DNA of 64,000 nucleotides from Eublepharis macularius (taxonomy: Eukaryota > Chordata > Lepidosauria > Squamata > Eublepharidae), in assembly GCF_028583425.1 (NCBI RefSeq), contig NC_072801.1, forward strand, positions 59,535,766-59,599,765. Direction: 5' to 3'. The notes below the pieces were generated by a model that saw only the letters and a program-made list of their open reading frames with translations, was not told where the DNA came from and did not search any database. The stretch's first letter is position 1, and every line of letters starts with the position of its first letter. The position numbers and the translations under genes are program-made. Of this stretch, positions 20,883-31,900 are shown piece by piece.

Positions 20883-23800
20883 ATATGGAGTGTAATGTAT
20901 TATCTTGGAATGTAAATGGACTAAACTCACCGAATAAGAGGAAAAATATTTTTCATTGGCTACTAAAACAAAAATGTGATATTGTTTGTTTGCAGGAGAC
21001 CCATATTAGAAAACAGGATGTAAAATATTTAAAATCTGGAAAATTGGGCAAAGAATTTGTAGCGGCCTCTAACAAGAAAAAAAGAGGAGTGGTGTTGTAT
21101 ATAAAAGAGGAGCTGCAGCCAAAATTTGTTATGAGAGATGTGGAAGCTAGATTTGTAGCGGTGGAATGTAATTGGAATTTAAAGAGAGTGTTGGTAGTCG
21201 GACTTTATGCACCTAACGGTGCAAAGGAAAGCTTCTTTGAGGATTTAAGGAAGCATTTAGACGATCTTGTATATGACCAGATAATTCTTGCTGGAGATTT
21301 CAATGGAGTGACAGATTTGGAACTAGATAAAAAGACTACAACAGCACAAAAGAAAAGAGGACTATTGCCAAAGCTTTTTTTTGAGTTGATTCAACAAGAG
21401 ACTCTCGAAGATGTATGGAGGAGAGAATATCCTAAAACCAAACAGTTTACTTTTTATTCTGCAAGGCATCTTACATTATCAAGAATTGATATGATCTGGG
21501 CCTCAAAGGACTTAGCGTTATGGACTAAGGAGGTAGAAATAATGCCGATGGTAGGCTCAGATCACAATCCAATTATGTGGAAATTTGGAAAAAGGAGAAA
21601 AAGGAAAGCCTGGAGAATAAATGAGGACTTGCTACAGGAAAGTGAAAATATGGAAATATTGAGAAGAGAGACAAAGTTTTTTATACAATATAACGTGAAT
21701 AAAGAAGTACCAACCAGTAAAGTTTGGGACGCGTACAAGGCGGTTGTAAGGGGCATACTAATGGACTTAAATGGCAGAGCAAGGAAAAAGAAAGAGGAGA
21801 AAAGACAAGAGATTGAGGAGAAAATAAAGGCCAAAGAAATACAGTTAAAAAAGAGACCAGGGAAAAAGAAAATACATCAGGAAATTAAAATTCTTCAAGA
21901 ACAGTTAACAGCAATGAGTAATAAAGAATTGGAGTGGAACCTTAAAAGACTGAATCAAAAAGCTTTTGAGGGTGCTAATAAACCTGGGAAATATTTGGCA
22001 TGGCAATTGAAGAAGAAAAGGGAAAAGAAAATAATAAATAAAATCTGTGAAGAAAATAAAACGTACCTGGAGCAGACTACCATTAGTAGAGCCTTTTATA
22101 AATTTTATGCTAAGCTGTATAATAAAAAAGAAGTAACCAAAGAATCAATAGCATCATATTTGGAGAAAACCAAACTTCCAGAGATCTCGGAAGCTTGGAG
22201 AAATAAGTTGAATAGTGAAGTAACTGATGAGGAAATAAGTAAGGCAATACAATCCGCAAATCTAGGAAAGGCGCCAGGGCCAGATGGACTTACGGCTAAA
22301 TTTTATAAGACAATGGCCAACGAACTGGCACCATTCCTAAAAGAGGTGATGAACGGAGTTTTTAGGGATCAAAGAATTCCAGACACTTGGAGCGAAGCGA
22401 ATATATCATTGATCCCAAAAGAGGGCCAAGATCTGACTAACGTGAAAAATTACAGACCTATATCACTACTTAACAATGATTATAAAATTTTTACGAAGAT
22501 ATTGGCGGAGAGACTGAAGGGGTGGCTCTCGGAAGTCATAGAGGAGGAACAAGCAGGCTTTTTGCCAGACAGACAAATAAGAGACAATTTAAGGACAGTG
22601 ATCAATGCTATTGAATATTATGACAAGCGTTGTGACAAAGATGTTGGTTTCTTCTTTGTAGACGCTGAAAAAGCGTTTGACAATTTAAACTGGGATTTTT
22701 TGTTTGCCACTATGGAAAAGCTACAATTGGGAGAAAGATTCATCAGAGCAATTAAAGAAATTTATAGAGACCAGACTGCAGCAATTGTAGTGAATGATGA
22801 ACTGACCAAGAAATTGACGATTAGTAAAGGAACAAGACAAGGTTGCCCGTTATCTCCATTGTTGTTCATTTTAGTATTGGAGATTCTGATGATACAAATA
22901 CGACAAGACGAGGAAATACGAGGAATAAAAATAAAGGACTATTCATACAAGGTTAGAGCATTTGCAGATGACATAATGTTAATTGTAGAAGATCCATTGG
23001 AGAACATGCCAAAAGTGATAGACAAGATTAAGGAGTTTGGTGACTTGGCAGGTTTCTTCATTAACAAAAAGAAGTCAAAGATATTATGTAAAAACATGAC
23101 TAAGCAGAAACAACAATTGTTAATGGAAACAACGGACTGTGAAGTAACTAGTAAGGTGAAATATTTGGGAGTTGAGCTGACTGCAAAAAATATAGATTTG
23201 TTCAAGAATAATTATGAAAAATTATGGACTCAGATAGAGAGAGACTTGATCAAATGGAATAGACTGAATTTGTCATGGTTGGGCAGGATTGCAGCAGTTA
23301 AGATGAATGTGTTACCAAGAGTAATGTTTTTGCTACAGACAATACCAATCATCAGAGACTCTAAACAATTTGAAAAATGGCAGAGGAAAATATCAGATTT
23401 TGTTTGGGCAGGCAAGAAGCCTCGAGTGAAAGTAAAAGTTCTACAAGATGCAAAGGAAAGAGGCGGAATGCAACTGCCCAACCTGAGACTTTACCATGAT
23501 GCAATCTGCCTAGTTTGGTTAAAAGAGTGGATGACATTAAAGAATAAGAAACTATTAGCCCTAGAGGGATATAAAAAAATTTTTGGATGGCACGCATACC
23601 TATGGCATGACAAAGTAAAGGTCAACTCGATGTTCCTGCATCATTTTGTAAGGAGAAGTTTATATACAATCTGGAAGAAGTACAGAATTTACCTACAAGA
23701 AGGAACCCCTTTGTGGGTGGTTCCATACGAGGTGATAGATCCGAGAGCTGTTGATAATGAACAACAATGTTTAACGTACAAAGAAATAACTAAAACTGAA

Positions 23801-24640
23801 GTGTCTAAACTTAGAATAAAGACGCAAGAGGAACTATCACCGAACTACGATTGGTTCCAGTATAGACAGATCAGAGATTTGTATAACTCGGATTCTGTAA
23901 AGGGAGGTATACGAACAGAGAATTCGGAACTAGAGCAGACCCTTTTTAAAGAGGACAAGAAAAGAATATCCAAGGTATACCAAGTACTGTTGAAATGGTA
24001 TACCGAGGATGAGACAGTTAAAACACAAATGGTGAAATGGGCTATAAATTTTAATAAAGAAATAACAATGGAGGCATGGGAATACTTGTGGAAAACTACA
24101 ATGAAGACAACGACATGTATTAATATTACAGAGAACATTTTCAAAATGATTTATCGTTGGTACATGACACCAAAGAAGATTGCGCTAGGAAACTTGAACA
24201 CTTCTAATAAATGCTGGAAATGTAGAAAGCATGAGGGCTCCCTCTATCATATGTGGTGGTCGTGTGAGGTAGCTAGGCAGTTCTGGGGGGAAATAATAAG
24301 AGAAATGAGTGAAATTTTACAGTTTCAAATAAATAAGAACCCAGAACTCCTGCTGCTAAACTTGGGAATGGAGGGAATCCCAGCCCACCATAGGACGTTG
24401 ATATTTTATATGACTGCAGCAGCTAGACTTTTGTATGCGCAGAAATGGAAAGTACAAGAAGTGCCAACTATTGAAGATTGGATCTACAAATTGCTGTATA
24501 TGGCTGAAATGGACAAGATGACAAGAAAACTGAGAGATCTGGACTCAGGGCAGTTTAACACAGACTGGGAGAAGCTGAAACAATATCTGGAGAAGAAGTG
24601 GGAGGTGGGAGGAAAACTGTGGCAGTTTGAGAACTACTGA
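20879..24640 (+). CDS. L1 ORF2 protein (endonuclease-reverse transcriptase)
   Basis: 1253 aa, open. N-terminal apurinic-type endonuclease: SWNVNGLNS (Asn11), LQETHI (Glu40), LAGDFNGV, SRIDMIW and SDHNPI. Reverse transcriptase: KAPGPDGLTAKFYK, NYRPISLLN, EQAGFLPDRQIRDN, FFVDAEKAFDN, GTRQGCPLSPLLF and FADD at residues 695-698. C-terminal zinc knuckle CWKCRKHEGSLYHMWWSC with Cys1112, Cys1115, His1124, Cys1129. All catalytic residues I can place are present. Performs target-primed reverse transcription. Confidence 0.95.
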   Translation: MNMECNVLSWNVNGLNSPNKRKNIFHWLLKQKCDIVCLQETHIRKQDVKYLKSGKLGKEFVAASNKKKRGVVLYIKEELQPKFVMRDVEARFVAVECNWNLKRVLVVGLYAPNGAKESFFEDLRKHLDDLVYDQIILAGDFNGVTDLELDKKTTTAQKKRGLLPKLFFELIQQETLEDVWRREYPKTKQFTFYSARHLTLSRIDMIWASKDLALWTKEVEIMPMVGSDHNPIMWKFGKRRKRKAWRINEDLLQESENMEILRRETKFFIQYNVNKEVPTSKVWDAYKAVVRGILMDLNGRARKKKEEKRQEIEEKIKAKEIQLKKRPGKKKIHQEIKILQEQLTAMSNKELEWNLKRLNQKAFEGANKPGKYLAWQLKKKREKKIINKICEENKTYLEQTTISRAFYKFYAKLYNKKEVTKESIASYLEKTKLPEISEAWRNKLNSEVTDEEISKAIQSANLGKAPGPDGLTAKFYKTMANELAPFLKEVMNGVFRDQRIPDTWSEANISLIPKEGQDLTNVKNYRPISLLNNDYKIFTKILAERLKGWLSEVIEEEQAGFLPDRQIRDNLRTVINAIEYYDKRCDKDVGFFFVDAEKAFDNLNWDFLFATMEKLQLGERFIRAIKEIYRDQTAAIVVNDELTKKLTISKGTRQGCPLSPLLFILVLEILMIQIRQDEEIRGIKIKDYSYKVRAFADDIMLIVEDPLENMPKVIDKIKEFGDLAGFFINKKKSKILCKNMTKQKQQLLMETTDCEVTSKVKYLGVELTAKNIDLFKNNYEKLWTQIERDLIKWNRLNLSWLGRIAAVKMNVLPRVMFLLQTIPIIRDSKQFEKWQRKISDFVWAGKKPRVKVKVLQDAKERGGMQLPNLRLYHDAICLVWLKEWMTLKNKKLLALEGYKKIFGWHAYLWHDKVKVNSMFLHHFVRRSLYTIWKKYRIYLQEGTPLWVVPYEVIDPRAVDNEQQCLTYKEITKTEVSKLRIKTQEELSPNYDWFQYRQIRDLYNSDSVKGGIRTENSELEQTLFKEDKKRISKVYQVLLKWYTEDETVKTQMVKWAINFNKEITMEAWEYLWKTTMKTTTCINITENIFKMIYRWYMTPKKIALGNLNTSNKCWKCRKHEGSLYHMWWSCEVARQFWGEIIREMSEILQFQINKNPELLLLNLGMEGIPAHHRTLIFYMTAAARLLYAQKWKVQEVPTIEDWIYKLLYMAEMDKMTRKLRDLDSGQFNTDWEKLKQYLEKKWEVGGKLWQFENY

Positions 24641-25320
24641 AGTACAATAAAAGTATAAAAGAGAGGGGTGACTTTACCGGGGGAGGAAGAGAAATGTGAA
24701 TTTATAAGCAGTTAGATTAATTAATTGATTGAGATATATATAGATATGTAAAGGTTAATTGATAGAATATTGATAGAGAATAATTAACGGTTTAAACATG
24801 AGGATTGAGTAATTAACAATATTTTTTTTTACTTGATAAGACTTATATGCACCAAACTGAATGTATAGAAGAGTTAAAATGACTGACTATGTGATGAGTT
24901 ATATAGAAATACTATAAAAAGAAGAAATGATTAATATAGAGAGAACAAATCAAATTGCTTGATTTAAATGTGGGAAATTTTTATGGTTTATGATATACAG
25001 AAATATTCAAAATTGGAAAATGGGATAAATTGTTTATCTAAAGAAGTATAGTTTGGATGTATAGTAAGTAAAAGAGGTAAAGATGTACTGCTTAATATAA
25101 TGGAGAATATATATTTGTTTTAGATAGAGGAAATTAATAGAAGTAAGGGAAAAGGGACAGAGGGTGGGAAAGCTGTTGGAAGTCAACAAAAGGGGGGGAA
25201 AGGGAGGGGGTTAGAAACGAAAAATTAGGGGATAATTGAATGCAATGTAATGTAAAAATATCAATGTTCTAACCCAATAAAAATTTTACAAAAAAAAAAA
25301 AAAAATTTTCTTTCATTGAG

Positions 25321-25870
25321 TTTCCTCAAGAGTAGTCATGAAATAAAACAGCACTCCTTTATTTTGCATTTCTTCTGGGCCATTTAAAAATTCCTCCAGG
25401 ACATGGAGTGTGGTGTTTTCAAACACAGGGAACAGTGCATTGCAATAAACTTCTCTCCTGAGGAACTGTGAAAACCTTCCAAATGTATATTTGCATTTGA
25501 ATTAATGTTTTATTTAATTTACAGTAAAAAATGAGATGCTGTAACAATAAAAAAGAATATGCAAACTAGACTTAATGGAAAGCTTTTTACAGATACGTCC
25601 TTGTGCATTTTCAAATGCAAAGATGGAGACAGTCAATAAAATATGATTATATCATAAAAGGTGTAAAGGGGTGGGGGAGTAGGCAGCTGTTCCAGGGAAA
25701 GGCTATCATCTTTCCAACATATCTCTGGAGAGATGGACTACATCTCCCAGCATGCTCTGAGACTATGGGTGTGCTCACTGTGGGAAACCTCATGTTGTGC
25801 TGCTGCATCTACTTAATCAAACGCTCAAATGGCTTTTAGTCATTAAGAGAAACTGAGGCAAACGGCTAGC
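25321..25870 (+). promoter_or_regulatory. Copy B 5' flank, conserved with copy C and relic unit
   Basis: Alignable with 52430-52883 and, for its first part, with 42465-42700. Includes the block TTTAATTTACAGTAAAAAA and, next to the ATG, AGAGAAACTGAGGCAAACGG, shared with copy C. No TATA box seen. Confidence 0.5.
25737..25755 (+). promoter_or_regulatory. ZNF143/Staf-type motif in copy B promoter
   Basis: ACTACATCTCCCAGCATGC, about 115 bp upstream of the ATG, matches the known ZNF143/Staf consensus (ACTACAwyTCCCAGmATGC). Such sites usually sit just upstream of TATA-less vertebrate promoters. The aligned copy C position is degenerate. Confidence 0.7.
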
Positions 25871-25958
25871 ATGGCAACTTATCTACGTTACCCAGGCAAG
25901 GTGGCAATAGTTACTGGCGGCACCAGTGGCATCGGCCTGGCCATCGTGAGAGAATTGG
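25871..25958 (+). CDS. HSD17B14: Copy B exon 1 with start codon
   Basis: 88 nt from ATG (context GCTAGCATGG) to donor GTGAGT. Encodes MATYLRYPGKVAIVTGG, then TSGIGLAIVREL. Start chosen because it matches the human MATGTRYAGKV and is shared with copy C. Confidence 0.92.
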
Positions 25959-28900
25959 GTGAGTATGGAGAGAAATGGTTATGGATGGAGGAGTGGGAAA
26001 TTTCTTTAAATAGGTGCCACGGTCAAGCCTGCTAAGAAGTCTAAGAAGGCTAGCTCCCTAAATATCCAATCCAGGGTGGAGCGAAAATGTGAGGGAGATA
26101 AATGCGCTCTTCATATCCTCAGAGGCATGTGTCTGTCCTGGGAACACACAAGGACTTATGTGATATAGAAATTATTTGTTAGCCTTTAACATACTTGATG
26201 TTAAAACTATAATTTACTTTGAATATGTTCCAGAATTGATTCCTTGCACTGAAAATAGGTTACAAGAACTATCCCTATCAGCTGTGGTTCAAATTCTGGG
26301 AAGGGCAGGGGGGAGCATGATGGCAGCATAGTTTCTGTTTTAATAGCAAATGAAACTACACCTGCTGAATTTCATCCTGTTGTAAAGCTCTTGAAGCCCA
26401 GGCGGCCAGAAGGCAAAGCGGTCATTGTACTTCTGGATCCACTGCCTGACACTAGGACTGTGAACCTGTGGCTGGAGACCGTGGGTGTCCGTATTTCATG
26501 AGTAAGAGTGGCAGTGTCTCAGTGCTGAGGTAGGCTTAACTTTTTGAATGGCTGCTAGTGAGGCCGCAAGTAATTTTCAGGATGGGGGAATGGCAGCCAT
26601 TAAATATGATGTGCAGATGCAGAGGAAGACCCAACTGCTTTGCTTTTAAACTGTGTAGGAGAGGGTTCCCCACCACCAAGGTGCAGGGAAGGAGATATAT
26701 TACCCTTATGCCCGCTTTGGGTGTTCCAGGGGATATATGTTGGGCCGGTGAAAGAAAGAGGATGCTAACCTGGATGGCCCTTTAGAGAGAAGTAACAGGG
26801 CTCTGTTTCAGTTATACCCACTTTTTCTCCCAAATTGGGACCTAAAGCAGTTTATGACATTCTCCCCTTCTTCTTTTTACTCTTACAACACCAACCCTGT
26901 GAGGTTGATGAGCGTTTGTGGCTGTCCCAAGTCACCTAACCAACTTCTGAAGCAGAGTGGGAATTTGAGTCCAGGGTCTTGCAGATCCCAGTCTACCCAT
27001 TACCCCATGCTAGGTTATGTTCTGTGGGGCTCACTGAAGCTTTGGGTCCCATTGACTGGGAAAAAGCAAGATAGAAATCTTTCAAATCAATAATGCTTTG
27101 CAAAAAATGTCATAATCTGTACTGTCATCATCAGTTTTTCTAGAAACACATCTCTCATCTCAGATCAATCACTGGGCGTACACAGTTTATGTGTAAAGTA
27201 AAGGGAAAGATAGAAGGGAACACAGCAATAGTTCTATATCACATCTGTCTTAACCAGTACATGCATTAATTCTGCCCCCAAGCCCCATGAACAGAGGAGA
27301 ATTTCGGTTGTGTTTCCAATCAAGTTCGTGGTTCTTCAGCCGTTCTTAGTTCATTGTTATGACCAGACTTGGGAATTTTAATTTCCTTCTAACGATCTTG
27401 ACAAGAGCAGAAATTTCCAGTGGAATTGGCCTCACCTAAGGAAAACTTAATACTCAGCACAAAGAAAACTTCTTTGCCCTTGTATAATACAAATTAAGGA
27501 TATTTCCAATGATGATTCTGCACGGTGGTTTTACTTCACTATAATGAAGTTTACTTTATACGCCCAAATTTTTTTCTGATAAATGGGGGAGAGGAGTGAC
27601 TTTACAGGTCACTCCAGCCTGTTTCTAGTCACAAGGTTTAGGCCTGGACCTTGTTCCTGGTTGCATTATTAAAAGAAGTCAGCTGACAGAACACTGAGGA
27701 AATGGAATGCACCCCCTACACAAGCAACAGGGCTTTGGGAGCTCTTCATTGGTGACAGTCTGGAAGTTTGTTTGTGATGAGAAGATTTGCCTGTGGAAGG
27801 TTGCCCCTCCTGAGACTCACTTAAAAGGTGGGAAAGTGAGTCCTGTAAACAAACAAATGAATCATCTGATGTACATCTTTCCTTGTTTGCCAAGCCTCTG
27901 AGTTTTGTCTTATGTTCCTTCTTCCATTGCCCTTCAGTTCGTCAAGGTGCCAAAGTGGTCTTCTGTTCCCGAGCATCTGGAGGTAAGTCAAGAGTGGCTT
28001 ACTCACCCCCCTGACAGGTTCCCCTTTTTTGCTTAAAAAATGCTACCTCTACAGTAAACCCCTTTGAGGAAGCATGCAAAGGAAAACTAATTAAATCTGA
28101 AAGACCCATAAAGCTGTTAATTAAAAAAAAATATTAAACCCTGCAAGATCATTACAAAAACATAAAAGAAGGGTTCGATGATTTATTTATTCTCTTCAGT
28201 TAAGATCTAAATTAAGGCTCGGGTTAGAAGCCGACTATAATAACAATTTCCAAAGAAAAGGAAGCTTGATGACTCACCGGTAGGCTGGGTTGGCACCGGG
28301 TGCAGTGGAGGTGGGGCCAGCCTTGAAGAGGAGGAGCTTCCATCCTACTCCGGGTCAACTGCGTGGTCAGCACCATTCCTAGCTGAGTATTCGCAGGAGC
28401 AGCAAGTTCCCCTCCCGCCTTCCGTTGATTATGGACTAATGGGGGGCACTGTCACAACTTTATGGGTTTGGCAGTTTTGAGGCATTGGGCCAGATCCCAA
28501 CAGGGTGAGTGGGCCTTTGGGACTGCTCACCCCGACAGATCTGGAAGCAAGGGTTGCCAGGCAGGGCCGGCGACAGAACGTGTGCTGAGGTGTGCCAGCA
28601 GGAGGCTAGCGGGAGATGCATCGGTCCTTGTTGAACCTTGTTTCAACCCCTTGTTGAAAAGTCCATGTAAAAAGAAATGTTTTGACCTGGTGAGGCTCAA
28701 AATGAAAGGCATTCCACAGGTCTGGTGGCCACCCACATTATTTATGCAGGCACAGAGAGCAAGGCTTCAGAAGAGCATCTTAATGGGGCGGGGTGGGGGG
28801 GGACATGCTGGACAATATGGGAGCAGGTGGCCCTTCAAGGATCCCATTTATGGTCTTGGAGGCAAGAGCCAACATTCTGTATCGATTGTGGCCAGGAATA

Positions 28901-31900
28901 GATGGGCAGCTGGAAACAGCTTTGGGCACAATAGTGCTATGATCCCTCATCTAGCCACTTACTCTCTTCTGCTTCCAATATATATTAGGTTAGCAAATAT
29001 AAAGAAAATATGAGGTTAAGGGTAGTAGATACAGGGAGGAGAGTGAGCTGGAATGGTAAGATCTTGGCCAAAGTGGTAACTCCCATCTTCTGCTTCAAGC
29101 ACTGCCAGAGAAAAAAATACTGGTAAGAAATATTAAGTTCCATTCATTGAGGAGTGTTGCAAACATAAAAATGTAAATGTAGTCCCCTGTGCAAGCACCA
29201 AGTCATTACTGATCCATGGGGGAGGGGGGGACATGGCATCACAATGTTTTCTTGGCAGACTTTTGTTACGGGGTGGTTTGCCATTGCCTTCCCCAGTCAT
29301 CTACACTTTACCCCCATTTTACCGACTTCGGAAGGATGGAAGGCTGAGCTGGCTACCTGAACCTGCTTCCCCAAGGAGCTTCAAACAGACTGTATTTATT
29401 TAACTTTGCAGCATTTTTAGCCTACCTTTTTTCAAACAGAGAAAACAACCAAGTATTTTAAGTTTGGGCACAGTTGGAAAAACAGATACAGGGATAAATT
29501 GAAGACTATGCAAAAAAAAAAAAGAAAGGGATTGAAGATTTATTCCACTAGTAACTGTTCTGTCCTAACCCCTTGCAGCGGAAAGGGGACAAGCAATCCA
29601 GAAGGAGCTGCAGGATTCTGGGTTCCCAGGCGAGGCGTTCTACCAAGTCTGTGATGTCACCAATGAGGCAGACATTAAGGTAGGTTAAAACTGGGTAAAT
29701 AGTGGTGCTTCCCAGGAAAGTTCTTTCATGTCTGTACCCAATCCATTCTCTTTATTCTAAATGGGTAATGACACTGTTCTTCCGGGCCTTTCCTCTTGAT
29801 TTATGCTCCTGTGTCATACATTCTCTGTCACCTGCTGAGTCACATCTCTCTCCTCTGCTGAAGTGCTTGCATTGAGTCCCACTTTATTCCTCCATCAACT
29901 TGAAACTTCTAGTCCTCACTGTCATTTCATACCCTTCCCTTGGCTGGTGCAAGAGCTTTCTGGAATCTGACATTTGGCAGGGCTTAGTGGTTGAGCACAA
30001 ACATTGCCTCATTGACTGTGGGCCCATTAGGTTGGAGGCTCCTTACACAGTTCCTCATCAACCAAATGCCTGAGCATTTTCTTCCCAAACTGTAGCTTGA
30101 TTTATCCCGTCTGAATATTTACCCTTTTCTTTCATTCTTGGGGTACTGCTCACAGCCTCCCCCCCAACCTCCACCTGCATTCACCTGGCAGGCAGAGAGA
30201 AAAGCATCAGGAATGGCCTCTGGAGCTCCAGAGCTCTTCCATAATGTGCAGGGAATGATGTCATTCCTAGCACAAGGAAGAGATCTGGAGCACATGGATG
30301 CTTTGTGTGCATGAGGTATGTTCCCCCAGTGTTCTCCTCTACGACCCCCCTCCCATCCCCAGGTTTGGTTTCCAGGGTATCTGGCAACCCTATTGGTTGC
30401 TCCTCTTCCTATTTGCTATCCATCCTTTCTGTCTCCCAGACTTCAAACAGGTTTGGCCCAGGGTAGTAAATTGCACCTGAATCACAGGAGTCTTAATTCT
30501 TTTTTTTTTTTATAAATTTTTTTATTTTTCATAACTATAAAACACTACACCAGACTATCACAAGGAAAGGGGAGAGGGAAGGGACAAAGGGGGGTGGACT
30601 TTTTTTTTTATATATATATTTTTTTTACAGGAGTCTTAATTCTGTTGTTATCCTTGTCCTGATCTCCCTTCATCCTCTGTTCCTGCAGAGGTTGATTTTG
30701 GTAACTATTGAACGTTATGGATGCCTGGACTGCCTAGTGAACAATGTTGGATATGGTGAGTGATTTTCAAAATACTGGGATCAGAGAAGAATCCGGGGTG
30801 GAAACATCTGGATGAGACCGTGTTCCTTGTTTATTCAAAAGCCAGAATTGATTTAACAATGGGGTCGAGGAACAGTTGTTGGATGTATTTTCTGCAAAAA
30901 GAGAGAGAAGAGGATCCTGCAGGGGGCAGAAAGCACTAGCTAGGCTGGGCAGTAGGGGCGTGAGTACCTTCTTTCTTAAGGGGTTTTTCCTTAACTTTTT
31001 GTAGAATGCTATTTTTTAGGCTTTTCTTCTAGAACTCAGCACACTCTTGTTCAATTCACAGGGAGCAAACTAGGGGTGTGCGCTTTGGGTTCCTGGTTCA
31101 GAAAAAAACCTGAACCGGGCCCGATTCGTAAAGATTTGGTATATCCGAATCGGGGCCAGTATGATGGCCCCAATCCAGAAATACCGAATCAAAGCTTCCC
31201 GAAGTGATTCAGATCGCTTCGGGAAGCTTCAGGGCCTTTTTAAAGGGCTCCCTTCCATCACCACCCCACTTACCTGGGACCTCCTGGCAGCGGTGGAAGT
31301 AGTGGCGTGGGTGGTGGAGGTGGTGGCTGCAGCCTTCCCCGCCGCCCTGCTGGCTGTTGTGGTGGCCGAAGTGGTGGCACGGGTGGTGGATGTGCTGGTT
31401 GCAACCTTAGGGAACCTTCAGTAAGTGGGGTTGGGGTGGGGGAAGGGGGGCTCAGGGCGGAGGTGGGGGTCTCACTTTGGTATGCTTCGAATCATTTCAA
31501 AGCATACCAAAGCAATTTCCGATAACGGATTTTGGGTTATTCCGAATCTTTTCCCCCAGTGCATATCCTGAGAGCAAACTTTAGCTCTTCTCTTTGTATC
31601 CAGTTTGTTAATGTCCTTTCCAGTTTATGAATTTTCTATTCAGTCTATAAATGGAGCCAATAAAACTTTTGTTAGTTTTCATTGGTTCAGTGTCCTGGCT
31701 GCAGCATAGGCACTCTGGCAATAGTAATAACTTTTCTGGTGGCTGTTTACAAAGAAACTACACACAGCAGCAGCAACCTTTATTGGCATAAATAATACAG
31801 ACGAAACAGGAGAAATGTTGTGGAATAAATTCATAGGGCAGCACAATCGTGTCCCCAGACAGCAAAATTATCTCAGGGTACAGCACAGTCATAGGGGGCT

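Larger units (their letters stand above)
19189..25303 (+). mobile_element. Full-length L1 LINE with both ORFs open
   Basis: Target duplication of up to 17 bp, AATTTTCTTTCATTGAG, at 19172-19188 and 25304-25320. Layout: 5' UTR of about 910 bp, ORF1 20100-20882, ORF2 20879-24640, 3' UTR with a G-rich tract near 25195, AATAAAAATTTTAC and a poly(A) tail. The empty site is at 42421-42480 (TTCAATTCTC region continuing CATGAAGTTTCC). Both ORFs open and a clean TSD imply a young insertion; activity not shown. Confidence 0.95.
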
